Source: Paenibacillus sp. cl123 (GTDB lineage: Bacteria; Bacillota; Bacilli; Paenibacillales; NBRC-103111). From it: 64,000 bases of DNA. The notes under the pieces were generated by a model. The model was not told where the DNA came from. It did not search any database and was given only the letters and a program-made list of their open reading frames with translations. Position numbers and translations under genes: made by a program. Below, piece by piece: positions 47,886 to 57,449 of this stretch (its first letter is position 1; every line of letters starts with the position of its first letter). The stretch is from contig NZ_FMYY01000004.1 of assembly GCF_900101595.1 (NCBI RefSeq), forward strand, positions 369,561 through 433,560, given 5' to 3'.

Positions 47886-49439
47886 ATGTCGGAACCTCTT
47901 CTGTCCGTATTGCTTGTCGACGATGAACTGCCGCTGCGGGAGGAGCTGCGGAGATATCCGTGGGAAGAGCACGGGTTCGAGCTTGTTGGGGAAGCTGTGA
48001 ACGGAGTGGATGCACTCCGGTTCTGCCAAAGCTGTGTCCCGGATGTAGTCATTACGGATATTACCATGCCAAGAATGGACGGGCTTGAACTGTTCCACAG
48101 ATTGAATGAACAGTATGCTCTGACGAAAGTGGTCCTGTTGACGTGCCACTCGGAATTTGCCTATGCGCAAAAGGCCGTACAGCTGGGCGCCGTTGACTAT
48201 CTGGTAAAGTACAGGATGCAGGGGAGCGACCTGGAGCGTGCCCTGAACAAGGCGAAGGAAGCCCTTCGGCGGGATTACTCCATGCATAGGAACGAAATCG
48301 AAAAGCTCCGTCTTCAGCAGTCCCGGACCTTGGCGCTTTATGCGGCAGGCGTCTACGAGGACCGAACGGATCTCGAAAAGTTGTTGCGGGACACGTGGAA
48401 GCTCGCCTTTCCCTTTAGGCTGGCCGCTCTGCATGTGAAGGCGAAGCCGGAGAACCGGCTGCTCATCAAGCAGGAGGTCGAGGATGCACTGTCCCGGTTG
48501 GAGGGGGCGGCCCGAACCTTCCCGTTCACTTGGCTGCCTGCGGAGGAAGGGGTCTATCTGCTCTTGCCCCGGCAGGAAGAGAGCTGCCCGGATGACTTGA
48601 AGAGACAGACGGAGGAAATATGCCGCTCGCTGTCGGAAGCCATCGAAAACCGGCTGTCCTTCTTAAGCGAAGCAGTCCGCTTGTATGCGGTGGTCGGCGA
48701 ACGGGTGAATGGACCGGAGGTTTTTTTGAAATGCTTCCGAAGGGTGACGGAAGAGCATCCTCAGCACTTTTATGAACCGGGTACCCTTACATTTGACTTA
48801 TCCGACGGGCGGAACTATGCCGATCCAGACGATGCGGCGTCTGCAGAAATGCTGGAGAAGCTGCGCTTCGCCAAAGGAAACCGGGACATGCTCGCCGAAA
48901 ACCTGCGGCATGAGCTGCCTCGATGGGCGAGGAGCGCCGGGATCCACCCCGATACTCTGAGAGAATGGGCCGTCAACCGGCGAAGCCTGTGGCTAGAGGA
49001 CTTGGACGAACGCGGCGGCAGATATTCCGCGAACGTCCGCGCAATCGCCGAGGCGCCCACCCTCGACGAGCTGGTATCCATCCTCGTGCATGAGCTAGAA
49101 GCCCCCCATAGCGGACAGACGAGAATGCGAAAAGAGATCGCCGATGCCGTCCGGTATATCGACGACCATCTGGAGGGTCCGGTTACGCTGACTGCGGTCG
49201 CAAGGCACATCGGGTTCAGCGCGTATTATTTAAGCCGTTTGTTCCGCGAGGAGACTGGGATCTCCTTCAACGAATACATTGCGAAGCAGCGGATCGCGAA
49301 GGCCGTCCACCTGCTCCAGACCACTTCCCTCCGCGTGTATGAGGTCGGGAATGCCGTCGGTATTCCAAGCTACCGGTATTTTACTGCGCTATTCCGCAAG
49401 TACACCGGATTATCGCCGACCGAATACAGGAAGGGGTAA
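47886..49439 (+). CDS. YesN-type response regulator with AraC DNA-binding domain
   Basis: 517 residues from the ATG of MSEPLLSVLLVDDE with AAGGAGG seven bases upstream; longer starts add unconserved sequence. The receiver domain (1-120) has phospho-acceptor D58 in VVITDITMPRMDG and a conserved LVKY. A variable middle linker (about 125-410) contains a YesN-like GGDEF-remnant region. The C-terminal AraC double helix-turn-helix (about 415-515) has YIDDHLEGPVTLTAVARHIG and FSAYYLSRLFREETGISFNE. It is paired with the kinase three bases downstream. Such pairs activate the neighbouring sugar ABC importer when an extracellular saccharide is sensed. Confidence 0.93.
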   Translation: MSEPLLSVLLVDDELPLREELRRYPWEEHGFELVGEAVNGVDALRFCQSCVPDVVITDITMPRMDGLELFHRLNEQYALTKVVLLTCHSEFAYAQKAVQLGAVDYLVKYRMQGSDLERALNKAKEALRRDYSMHRNEIEKLRLQQSRTLALYAAGVYEDRTDLEKLLRDTWKLAFPFRLAALHVKAKPENRLLIKQEVEDALSRLEGAARTFPFTWLPAEEGVYLLLPRQEESCPDDLKRQTEEICRSLSEAIENRLSFLSEAVRLYAVVGERVNGPEVFLKCFRRVTEEHPQHFYEPGTLTFDLSDGRNYADPDDAASAEMLEKLRFAKGNRDMLAENLRHELPRWARSAGIHPDTLREWAVNRRSLWLEDLDERGGRYSANVRAIAEAPTLDELVSILVHELEAPHSGQTRMRKEIADAVRYIDDHLEGPVTLTAVARHIGFSAYYLSRLFREETGISFNEYIAKQRIAKAVHLLQTTSLRVYEVGNAVGIPSYRYFTALFRKYTGLSPTEYRKG

Positions 49440-49442
49440 GCC

Positions 49443-51200
49443 ATGATCAGCCGAATCCGCAAATGGAGCATGGCCACCAAGCAGTTTTGGTTCTTGTTTA
49501 TTGCGATGTTCGTTCTTTTTTTCTTTCTCGCCTACAACAACTATAACCGGGCGGCTGCACTGTTCAAATCGCAGATTATCGCGGATACGATGACGCAGAT
49601 GGCCCGCACGAATCAATACCTGGATTCCTATCTGGATACGGGGCAAAATATCCTGCTGCTCATCTCCACCCAGACCGCGCTGCTGAAATCGTCTCAGGAG
49701 CGAGACATCTCCGAATTCCTGCGGTCCATCGCCGATACCAACAGCACAATCGTAAAGACGCTGTACATCGTTCGCAGCGACGGCAAAGTATTCAGCAGTA
49801 CCCAGGTGCTCTACGATGTACTCGGCAATGAGGAACTTCCGAAGCTGTACGAGCAGGCCAAGATGAACTATACCGCTATGGTGAGCCAACCGTATATTTC
49901 GCTGCAATCAGGTCCGACCGTGGCCATTGCCCGCCCGATGCTGGACAACTGGAACGAACGGGTTGGCGTCGCCGTCGTGGAATTCGATCTGGAGAAGCTG
50001 TACCGGAATATGGCGGAGATCTCGCTCCAGAACCAGACGTTCGTCCTGCTTTCGGACAAAAACAACGTCGTGCTGTACGGGAAGGAGTCAGAGCTGCTGC
50101 CCCGCGCCAGCGGCTATCCGGTCGGACTGCCGGAACCGTTCGCAGACCACTTGGGTGCGCTCGCGGTCGGCACAAGCGGGTACGAAGGTCCCGCCGGCCC
50201 GCTCGTTACACTGAAGTCAGGGCAGAATCGGCTGGGCTGGTCACTCATCCTGATCATTAAGGAAAGCTTCTTCTACCAGAACATAGCGGTGCTGTACCAG
50301 GATTACAAGACGGTCGGAGCGGCGATGCTGATCCTGCTTCTGATCATGGTTTACGTCATGACGCGCTTCTCGACCCGTCCGATCCGAATGCTGGCGTTGC
50401 GTATGGACCGAGTCCACGATATGCTGGTCGTCCCGAACCTGACGGTCCGGCGCCAGGACGAAATCGGCCGATTGGCTTCCAGCTTCAACGCCATGATGGA
50501 GCGCATCCGAACGCTGATGGTGGAAACGAAGGAAGTGGAGGACCGCAAAAAGGAATTGGAGCTTAAGGTGCTGCAAAGCCAGATCTCTCCTCATTTTCTG
50601 TCCAATACACTGGCATGCATCGGCAGTTTGGCCCGCCAGCAGCGCATTGGGGAAGTCAGTGCGACGATCGGTGCGTTGGTCGAAGTGCTGACTTTCAGCT
50701 TCGACAAGACATCGGAGTTCGTGAGCGTGGAGGATGAGCTGAACGGGCTTCGTCAATACGTATTCATTCAGGAGACCCGGTACGGCGACCAATTCCGGTA
50801 TACCGAGAATGTGACAGAGGAGGCGAAGAACCTATTGATCCTGAAGCTAACGCTGCAGCCGCTGGTGGAAAACGCCATCTTTCACGGCATCCTGCCCGAA
50901 CTCCGGAAAGGGCTCATAGCTATCAGGGGGGATGTAAGACGGGGTGTGCTCCGCTTGGTCGTCCGCGACAACGGAACCGGAATGGATGCGGCGACCCTCG
51001 GCAGGGTCCTGAGGAATGGGAAGAAGTTGGAGGGGACCAAGGATCATTTTACGGGTTTCGGTCTGCCCAATGTGCATGAACGCATCAGCCTCCGATTCGG
51101 CAAGCCATACGGCTTGCGCATCCGCAGCCGGCCGGGAACCGGTACGGTGATTGTCATCACGCTGCCAGCCCTGCAGTCAGCGGAACGGCGTGTCGACTGA
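49443..51200 (+). CDS. YesM-type sensor histidine kinase
   Basis: 585 residues. A membrane helix (about 15-33) leads into a large extracytoplasmic dCACHE-like sensor (about 35-270), then a second helix (about 285-305), a HAMP linker with TRFSTRPIRML, the His_kinase motif LKVLQSQISPHFLSNTL (phospho-acceptor His), and an ATPase domain with LQPLVENAIFHG and DNGTGM. The usual YesM core is QINPHFLYNTL; here it is ISPHFLSNTL. It ends on its own terminator, separating it from the ABC genes. Expected signal: a sugar or sugar-loaded binding protein outside the cell. Confidence 0.93.
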   Translation: MISRIRKWSMATKQFWFLFIAMFVLFFFLAYNNYNRAAALFKSQIIADTMTQMARTNQYLDSYLDTGQNILLLISTQTALLKSSQERDISEFLRSIADTNSTIVKTLYIVRSDGKVFSSTQVLYDVLGNEELPKLYEQAKMNYTAMVSQPYISLQSGPTVAIARPMLDNWNERVGVAVVEFDLEKLYRNMAEISLQNQTFVLLSDKNNVVLYGKESELLPRASGYPVGLPEPFADHLGALAVGTSGYEGPAGPLVTLKSGQNRLGWSLILIIKESFFYQNIAVLYQDYKTVGAAMLILLLIMVYVMTRFSTRPIRMLALRMDRVHDMLVVPNLTVRRQDEIGRLASSFNAMMERIRTLMVETKEVEDRKKELELKVLQSQISPHFLSNTLACIGSLARQQRIGEVSATIGALVEVLTFSFDKTSEFVSVEDELNGLRQYVFIQETRYGDQFRYTENVTEEAKNLLILKLTLQPLVENAIFHGILPELRKGLIAIRGDVRRGVLRLVVRDNGTGMDAATLGRVLRNGKKLEGTKDHFTGFGLPNVHERISLRFGKPYGLRIRSRPGTGTVIVITLPALQSAERRVD

Positions 51201-51214
51201 CATGCCGTTTTTTT
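51185..51214 (+). terminator. Intrinsic terminator after YesM-type gene
   Basis: ACGGCGTG pairs with CATGCCGT (one G-U) and is followed by six T residues; it overlaps the stop codon. Confidence 0.85.
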
Positions 51215-51311
51215 CGTCCGACACTTATCCGATTGTCTAAAATACATCCTGATTTCACAACATCGCTGTATATTCTTCAGGCAACGGCGTTGCTACAATG
51301 ACACCAAGAGG

Positions 51312-51325
51312 TGAAAGCGCAAACA
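51312..51325 (+). promoter_or_regulatory. cre-like site before the ABC importer genes
   Basis: TGAAAGCGCAAACA matches the TG-AA--CG----C- cre pattern. A second half-matching element, GTAACCGCTTCA, starts just downstream (about 51329), on the opposite strand orientation. Both lie 50-60 bases before the permease start. Confidence 0.55.
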
Positions 51326-51373
51326 ATCGTAACCGCTTCACTCCAAACCAGGAGAAAATGGAGGTGTACCGCA

Positions 51374-52327
51374 TTGGAGCAACCCGTTGGAGTCCGAAGG
51401 CGGACCGACGTGCGCAGGACCACTCACGTGCTGAAGAAGGCGTGGCAGCACAAGATCCTTTATCTCATGCTGCTTCCCGGAATCGTCTACTTTATTGTTT
51501 TCAAGTACATGCCGATGTACGGCGTTATTATTGCGTTCAAGGATTTTAGCTTAGTGGACGGCATCTGGAAAAGCGGGTGGGCGGATCCGTGGAACAAACA
51601 TTTCCAGCTGTTCTTCAATTCACCGTACTTCTCCCAGCTGCTGACCAATACCATTCTCATCAGCGTGTATAAGCTCATATTCGGCATCGTTCCGCCGATC
51701 TTGATGGCGATTCTGCTGAACGAGTGTCGGATCCGGTGGTTCAAGTCCCTTATTCAGACCTTGACGTATATGCCGCATTTTTTATCCTGGGTGATCATCT
51801 ACGGCATGATGATCGCCCTTCTATCCCAATCTTCCGGGCTGGTCAACCAATGGATTGAAGCAGCAGGCGGAAAGGCCGTTCCTTTCCTGACCTCAACCGC
51901 TCACTTCCGCTCGCTGCTGGTCGGTTCGGAGATCTGGCAGAACCTCGGCTGGGGCGCCATTATCTATCTGGCGGCGATGGCGGGAATCGATCCGACGCTG
52001 TACGAGGCGGCCCGTGTCGACGGAGCCAGCCGACTGCGGATGATCTGGCACATTACGCTGCCTGGTATCCGGAGCGTCATCATCATGCTGTTCATTCTGA
52101 GCCTCGGACACATCCTTGACGCCGGCTTCGCACAGATATATGTGCTGTACAACATACAGGTCTACTCCGTTGCGGATATTATCGATACTTGGGTATTTCG
52201 CACGGGGTTGAACCAGCTAAACTTCAGCCTGGCAGCGGCAGTGGGCTTGTTCAAGTCCGGCATCGGCTTCGTGTTGGTGCTTGTATCCAACAAGATCGCC
52301 AAACAGTGGGGGGAAGGTATATGGTAA
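51374..52327 (+). CDS. LplB-type ABC sugar permease
   Basis: 317 residues from TTG with GGAGGTG seven bases upstream; the in-frame upstream start would encode a non-conserved leader. Six membrane helices, an LplB-like opening (LYLMLLPGIVYFIVFKYMPM, YGVIIAFKDF), and the cytoplasmic EAA loop EAARVDGASRLRMIWHITLPG that docks to the ATPase. It forms the importer with the next permease and the lipoprotein. No ATPase gene is in the locus, which is normal: a shared MsmX-type ATPase elsewhere is expected. Typical substrates of this class are oligo-uronates or other complex sugars. Confidence 0.92.
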   Translation: MEQPVGVRRRTDVRRTTHVLKKAWQHKILYLMLLPGIVYFIVFKYMPMYGVIIAFKDFSLVDGIWKSGWADPWNKHFQLFFNSPYFSQLLTNTILISVYKLIFGIVPPILMAILLNECRIRWFKSLIQTLTYMPHFLSWVIIYGMMIALLSQSSGLVNQWIEAAGGKAVPFLTSTAHFRSLLVGSEIWQNLGWGAIIYLAAMAGIDPTLYEAARVDGASRLRMIWHITLPGIRSVIIMLFILSLGHILDAGFAQIYVLYNIQVYSVADIIDTWVFRTGLNQLNFSLAAAVGLFKSGIGFVLVLVSNKIAKQWGEGIW

Positions 52328-53181
52328 GAGGCGCGGAGGACCGGCTGATCAACTCGATTGTTGTCCTAATCTTATCTATCTGCGGAGCGGTGGCGGTATT
52401 CCCGATGCTGTACGTGGTATCCATCTCGCTCACGCCAATCGGGGAAGTTCTGCGGAGCGGAGGGTTCCCTATCATTCCGAGAGAGGTCACCTTCGAGGCT
52501 TACGAGAGGCTGCTTAAGGAATCCGGCATGCTGCGCGCCTTCGGGGTCACCGTTTTCGTCACCGTGGTCGGCACCACCCTGAATCTGTTGTTTACGGTGC
52601 TCATGGCGTACCCGCTCAGCCGCAAATGGCTTCCGGGACGCAGCTTCTTCCTGATGATGGTCCTGGTGACCATACTGTTCTCCGGAGGGCTGATCCCGAC
52701 GTACCTGACGGTGAAGGCGGTGGGGCTGCTCGATTCCGTCTGGGCGCTTATCCTGCCCTCCTTGATCGGAAGCTTCTATGTGCTGATTGTCAAAAGCTTC
52801 TTCGAGCAGCTTCCGGAGGAACTGTTCGAGTCGGCCCGAATCGACGGTGCCCAGGAGGGGCGGATCCTGCTCCAGCTGGCCATCCCTCTGTCGCTTCCGG
52901 TGATGGCCACCATCGGGCTGTTTTATGCGGTTGGCCATTGGAATGAATTTTTCCAGGCGATTATGTATGTGACGGACCGGCGGCTGTTCCCCCTGCAGGT
53001 TATCGTGAGGGAGATCCTGATGCAATCCCAGCAGCCGCTTGAGAACGCGGAGAATGTCATGCCGACACAGACCTTGCAGATGGCAGCGGTCGTTCTCGCT
53101 TCAATGCCGGTTATCGTCGTATATCCGTTCCTGCAAAAATACTTTACCAAGGGTATGCTCCTAGGCTCCATCAAAGGTTGA
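52321..53181 (+). CDS. YtcP/LplC-type ABC sugar permease
   Basis: 286 residues from the ATG that overlaps the upstream stop by seven bases. Six helices; N-terminal FPMLYVVSISLTPIGEVLRS and the ATPase-docking loop ESARIDGAQEGRILLQLAIP. The C-terminus PFLQKYFTKGMLLGSIKG is typical for the group. Translationally coupled second half of the importer. Confidence 0.92.
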   Translation: MVRGAEDRLINSIVVLILSICGAVAVFPMLYVVSISLTPIGEVLRSGGFPIIPREVTFEAYERLLKESGMLRAFGVTVFVTVVGTTLNLLFTVLMAYPLSRKWLPGRSFFLMMVLVTILFSGGLIPTYLTVKAVGLLDSVWALILPSLIGSFYVLIVKSFFEQLPEELFESARIDGAQEGRILLQLAIPLSLPVMATIGLFYAVGHWNEFFQAIMYVTDRRLFPLQVIVREILMQSQQPLENAENVMPTQTLQMAAVVLASMPVIVVYPFLQKYFTKGMLLGSIKG

Positions 53182-53274
53182 AAGCGGTGGGGCGAAGCGT
53201 CATCCTGCAGGAGAGGGGCGCTTGCGGCCTGGCCGGTTCAATAAAATCCTGTTACTTGAAAAGAGGGGTTACGT

Positions 53275-54816
53275 ATGAATCGCAAAAATGTGCTCCGGCT
53301 TGTCCTCGCAGTACTGCTGCCCACAACGGTAATGCTAGCAGGCTGCAGCTTCAATGACAAGGAGAACACAGGAGACAACACGGCGAGCGAGTCGCCGAAC
53401 AACAACGAAGCGACGCCCAGCGGGCCGATCAAGCTGGAGATTGTCGAAAGTGCGAGTGGTTTGCCTTCTCCCGACAAGGATTTTGTCAAGAAAGGGCTGG
53501 AGGAAGCGCTGAAGGCGGAGGTTGTGCTGACTGCATACGGAAGTGTGGACGACTACCAGAACCAGCTGAATGTCCGGATGGCTTCGGGCAACATTCCCGA
53601 TTTGTTCGGCGTGAGCAAAGTTCAGATGGAACAGTTTCAGAAACAAAATTTACTCTTGGACCTGACGCCCTATATCGACAAGGAGCTGAAGCCCGTTAAG
53701 GATTTCATCGGCGAGGAGACGGTGAAAAAGGGCATGGTAGGCGGAGGAATCTACGCCATCCCGAAGGCGCCCGGAATTCCCTACTCTACGTATTGGATAC
53801 GCAAGGATTGGCTCGATAATCTGAAGCTGCAGCCGCCAACAACGATCGATGAGTTTTATGACGTGGCCAAGGCTTTCACGGAGAACGACCCGGATCAAAA
53901 CGGCAAAAAAGATACCGTCGGAATTACCGGCGGCAGTCTCAGCACATTCGCTCCGCTGTACGGTGCGTTCGGAACCGCCAATCCGGGGGAGTTCTACGTC
54001 AAGGACGGCAAGGTCGTCAACTCGCTGTATGAGCCGGGCATGAAGGAAGCGCTGGCTTACATCAACAAGCTGGTCACCGCCGGTGTCGTCGATCCGGAGA
54101 TTATGGCCAATACGGGCATGCAGCACCAGGACAAGGCGATCCAGGGTAAAGTCGGCATTATCTTCATCGATTGGGCCAACATTGCGAAGGACCAGTATGT
54201 GGAGCAGATCAAGAAGGTCAATCCGAAGGCCGAGTGGATTCAGATCGCCGCACCGAAGGGACCGGGAGGGCAGTACGACAACTCCAGAGACATCGGCAAC
54301 GCAGGGGCGATGTTCGCCATTCCGAAGTCGCTGGAGAAAGACAAGGCAACCTTGAATAAAGTATTTGAACTCCTGAACTACGTTTCCAGTGAAAAAGGGT
54401 CCCGCCTTGTGCAATTTGGCGTGGAGGGCCGCCATTACAACCTGAAGGACGGCAAGGTCGTCCCGACGGAGCTTATGGCGCAGGAGACCGGTTATACATG
54501 GTTGTATCAATTTACGGGCCGCCCGGATAAGGAATACTTGAGCGTGAAATTCCCGAATCAGGCGAAGTACATCGAATTCGCCAATTCCCGCCCCCGCCTT
54601 GAGGTATTGAACGGCTTCATTAACCTCCCGGTCGGCTATAATCCGGCCGATGCCAACCGCTATCTCGAAGAGGAATTCACGAAGTTCGTATACGGTAAAC
54701 GTCCGCTGTCCGAGTATGACGCTTATTTGAAAACGATGGAGACATCCATGAACTATAAGCTTTACGTCGATTCGGCCGTCAAGCAGTTGAACCAGCTGGG
54801 TTACGGCAAGAACTAG
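53275..54816 (+). CDS. Extracellular sugar-binding lipoprotein (LplA-type)
   Basis: 513 residues. The signal sequence ends in the lipobox LAGC with lipidated C24, followed by a Ser/Asn/Glu-rich linker. The mature part is a family-1 solute-binding protein: LNVRMASGNIPDLFGVSK, IYAIPKAPGIPYSTYWIRKD, NDPDQNGKKDTVGITGG (calcium-loop-like) and a C-terminal KFVYGKRPLSEYDAYL. It captures the substrate outside the membrane for the two permeases, 93 bases upstream. Confidence 0.93.
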   Translation: MNRKNVLRLVLAVLLPTTVMLAGCSFNDKENTGDNTASESPNNNEATPSGPIKLEIVESASGLPSPDKDFVKKGLEEALKAEVVLTAYGSVDDYQNQLNVRMASGNIPDLFGVSKVQMEQFQKQNLLLDLTPYIDKELKPVKDFIGEETVKKGMVGGGIYAIPKAPGIPYSTYWIRKDWLDNLKLQPPTTIDEFYDVAKAFTENDPDQNGKKDTVGITGGSLSTFAPLYGAFGTANPGEFYVKDGKVVNSLYEPGMKEALAYINKLVTAGVVDPEIMANTGMQHQDKAIQGKVGIIFIDWANIAKDQYVEQIKKVNPKAEWIQIAAPKGPGGQYDNSRDIGNAGAMFAIPKSLEKDKATLNKVFELLNYVSSEKGSRLVQFGVEGRHYNLKDGKVVPTELMAQETGYTWLYQFTGRPDKEYLSVKFPNQAKYIEFANSRPRLEVLNGFINLPVGYNPADANRYLEEEFTKFVYGKRPLSEYDAYLKTMETSMNYKLYVDSAVKQLNQLGYGKN

Positions 54817-54826
54817 CCGCTTTGTT

Positions 54827-54867
54827 GCTTATTCCTTGCTGCGGTATTTTCGGAGCAAGGAATAAGC
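54827..54867. terminator. Hairpin between convergent lipoprotein and AraC genes
   Basis: GCTTATTCCTTGCT and AGCAAGGAATAAGC form a perfect 14-bp stem with a 13-base loop. No strong T run on either side; it probably serves both genes. Confidence 0.65.
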
Positions 54868-54893
54868 CTTACTGTCGATTCCGATATGACGGT

Positions 54894-55685
54894 CTACACC
54901 GTATGGTCCTTGCGGTAAGCGGAGGGGTTGACCCCCATCACACTTTTGAACGTCTTGCTTAAATGATGTTCGTCCGTATAGCCGCAGCGTTCGGCAATAT
55001 CCGCCAGCGTGAGCCCGGTATGGATAAGAAGACGGGCGGCGCGTGCCATGCGCAGACCGGCAATATACTTGACCGGCGTCATGCGGAATTCCTTCTTGAA
55101 CAACCGGGTCAGCTGCACGGGGCTGATGCCGAGCTCTCGAGCCACCTGCTTCAGAGGCGCCCCCGATTCGACATGATCCTGCAGAAGGCGGACCGCCCGC
55201 TGCACGAACGGATCTTCGCTAATCAGCGAAGCTTGCATGAGCGCCGACGACTCAACCGCATACAGCTGCCATATATCGCGGAACAGATGCTTCTTGTACT
55301 GCAGACCTGCTTCGGTCTTAAGGGGGGTGGTCTCTCGCAGCAGCGACAAGGTGGATCCCAAGCGGCGGTTGTTCATAATGCAAAGCCGGCCGTTATCCGG
55401 AAGTAGATAGCCCGGTGGCACCCGATCATGTTCCCAGCGGAAGCCGATGAAATGAAACGACAGTCCGGAGGTCGTACGGTGAAACGCCGTATCGGGGGGG
55501 CAAAGCACCATATCCCCCGTGCGGACTCTTCCGGAAGTGTTCCCCATTCGGTATTCGAATTCACCGTCCTCCGCAATGAAACAGCTCCAATTCTTGTAGG
55601 TATCGTATGGCTTCTGAAATTGCTTCGCGCCACTGACGTAAACATGGAAGATCAGCTCCGGATTGCATCTCCACAACTCGTCCAT
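54894..55685 (-). CDS. AraC-family transcriptional regulator
   Basis: 263 residues. The N-terminal half is a cupin-like sugar-sensing domain (KNWSCFIAEDGEFEYRM, TGDMVLCPPDTAFHRTTS). The C-terminal double helix-turn-helix has LLQDHVESGAPLKQVARELG, ISPVQLTRLFKKEFRMTPVK and DIAERCGYTDEHHLSKTFK. It lies divergent to the catabolic genes that start 111 bases away, so it probably activates them, while the YesN pair serves the importer. Confidence 0.92.
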   Translation of the reverse strand: MDELWRCNPELIFHVYVSGAKQFQKPYDTYKNWSCFIAEDGEFEYRMGNTSGRVRTGDMVLCPPDTAFHRTTSGLSFHFIGFRWEHDRVPPGYLLPDNGRLCIMNNRRLGSTLSLLRETTPLKTEAGLQYKKHLFRDIWQLYAVESSALMQASLISEDPFVQRAVRLLQDHVESGAPLKQVARELGISPVQLTRLFKKEFRMTPVKYIAGLRMARAARLLIHTGLTLADIAERCGYTDEHHLSKTFKSVMGVNPSAYRKDHTV

Positions 55686-55795
55686 CTCGACGCCCCCAAT
55701 CTGAAATTATTTACAAGAAAAATGATAACCTTATACATTACCAAAGTAAATAGAATCAACTACTATACAAAATATACAAGAAGGAGGTATAAACC

Positions 55796-57166
55796 ATGAT
55801 TAACAACACTTTGAACATCAGCGGCGTGCTGCCGCATCTGACGGCTTCGGCCGGTATTGACGGAGCCCGATCCGAAACAGGCATCGGCGCCGTTATGCCG
55901 TGGGCCAACAGACTCTGGTTCATCACCTATGTGGCGCATAAGGCGGGAACCGGAACCGGTACAGGACTATTCGAGGTGAATGACAAGTTCGAGATGGTGA
56001 AGAGGCCGGAAAGCGTGGTAGGGACGTATGCTAACCGGATCATCCATTCGAAATCCAACCAGCTGATGATCGGTCCCCATTTCATCGATACCGATGGCAA
56101 TGTGCGAACGGCGGAAGAGCTGGTCGACCACCGGTTGACCGCCAGCATGCCCCATCTGACGAACCCGGACGATATGCTTTACGTGTTGACGATGGAAGGG
56201 CTGCTGTTCGAGGTGAACGTCCATACGCTGAAGGCGAAGCTGTTGTTCGACCTTTTGAAGGAGCTTAAGGTGTCCCCGGATTGCTGGCCCCACTTTAAGG
56301 GTGGCTGGACGAAGGACGGGCGGTTGGTCGTGGCGAACAACACCTATGACGAGAGGGAATACGCCGGGAGGAAGAGCGACGGCCGCCTGGCCGAGTGGGA
56401 CGGCAGAACTTGGACGATCCTGGAGGAAAACCCGTACTGCGAAGTAGCTTCCTCCGGCAAAAGTCCATTGTTTGCCACCGGCTTCGACAAGGCGTCGGCT
56501 ATCCTCCGGGTGTTTACCCACGGGCAATGGACGAAATACCGGTTGCCGAAAGGGACCCAAGCCATGGATCATATGTGGTTCACCGAATGGCCGAGAATTC
56601 GGGAAGTAGAGACGGAGCGTCTGCTCATGAACTTCCACGGTCTCTTCTACGAGCTGTCCCATACGGCTTACGGGGGCAAAGTTTGGGGCATCCGCCCCGT
56701 GTGTACGCATCTGCGGATGGTACCGGATTTCTGCTCATGGCGCGGGCTGCTCGTGCTGGCCGGCAACCAGGTGACCCCGATTTTCGACACGAACCTGCTG
56801 GCCGGGGAGCCTCAATCGAACCTGTGGTTCGGTAAGACGGACGATCTCTGGCAGTTCGGCAAGCCGAAGGGGTGGGGCGGTCCTTGGTGGGAGGATGACG
56901 TCAAGGCGAACGAGCCGTCTGATCCCTATCTGATGACCGGCTTCGAACACAAGGTGCTTCACCTAGCGCATGAAGCGGAAGAAGAAGTGAGTTTCGTCAT
57001 CGAAGTGGACTTTCTGGGTAACGGCAGTTGGAAGCGCTACAAGGACATCCGGGTGGCGGCAAAAGGGTATGAGCATCATGAATTCCCGTCCGGTTTCAGC
57101 GCTCACTGGGTACGCATCATCCCGGGAAGCGACTGTACGGCCAGCGCGCATTTCATTTACAGCTGA
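55796..57166 (+). CDS. Uncharacterised conserved protein, beta-propeller-like, in saccharide locus
   Basis: 456 residues from an ATG with GAAGGAGGT upstream. No signal peptide or membrane helix. It is rich in Trp, Gly and Asp with repeated short strands (VMPWANRLWFITYVAHKAG, HFIDTDGNVRTAEEL, HFKGGWTKDGRLVVANNTYD, WGIRPVCTHLRMVPDFCSWR), which suggests a propeller-type fold built of about six units. The C-terminal part (VIEVDFLGNGSWKRYKDIRV) resembles a sandwich. I do not recognise an enzymatic motif. As first gene behind the divergent AraC promoter it may handle the imported saccharide. Confidence 0.7.
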   Translation: MINNTLNISGVLPHLTASAGIDGARSETGIGAVMPWANRLWFITYVAHKAGTGTGTGLFEVNDKFEMVKRPESVVGTYANRIIHSKSNQLMIGPHFIDTDGNVRTAEELVDHRLTASMPHLTNPDDMLYVLTMEGLLFEVNVHTLKAKLLFDLLKELKVSPDCWPHFKGGWTKDGRLVVANNTYDEREYAGRKSDGRLAEWDGRTWTILEENPYCEVASSGKSPLFATGFDKASAILRVFTHGQWTKYRLPKGTQAMDHMWFTEWPRIREVETERLLMNFHGLFYELSHTAYGGKVWGIRPVCTHLRMVPDFCSWRGLLVLAGNQVTPIFDTNLLAGEPQSNLWFGKTDDLWQFGKPKGWGGPWWEDDVKANEPSDPYLMTGFEHKVLHLAHEAEEEVSFVIEVDFLGNGSWKRYKDIRVAAKGYEHHEFPSGFSAHWVRIIPGSDCTASAHFIYS

Positions 57167-57188
57167 CAACGTTGGGGTGGATATTGGC

Positions 57189-57449
57189 ATGTTGACAAAA
57201 CTGCCGACGGTTCTTTATGGAGGGGATTACAACCCGGACCAATGGCCGGAGGAGCTGTGGCCGAAGGATAGGCGTCTGTTCCGCGCGGCACGCGTGAACA
57301 CCGTCACTTTGCCCATGTTCAGCCGGGCGAAGCTACAGCCGCCTGAACATGCCAATACGATTCGGATGAGATCCGACTGGGGATCCCTATGCGAGGAATA
57401 CGGATGCTCCATGCTGCAAGAGGAGGAAGGGGGAGGTGATGCCGGATGA
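57189..57449 (+). pseudogene. GH42 beta-galactosidase, N-terminal stub
   Basis: An 86-codon frame opens LTKLPTVLYGGDYNPDQWPE and continues VNTVTLPMFSRAKLQPPE, the N-terminal signature of GH42 beta-galactosidases (about 650-690 residues). After about 55 codons similarity ends and about 30 unrelated codons lead to a stop. The catalytic glutamates are absent. The stop overlaps the next start (ATGA), so the stub still couples translation to the SDR gene. Confidence 0.8.

Noticed and set aside
51201..51373. Clear sigma-A promoter for the importer
   Set aside because: TTGTCT and TATATT elements exist but their spacing is wrong; a YesN-activated promoter may lack a good -35, so none was annotated.
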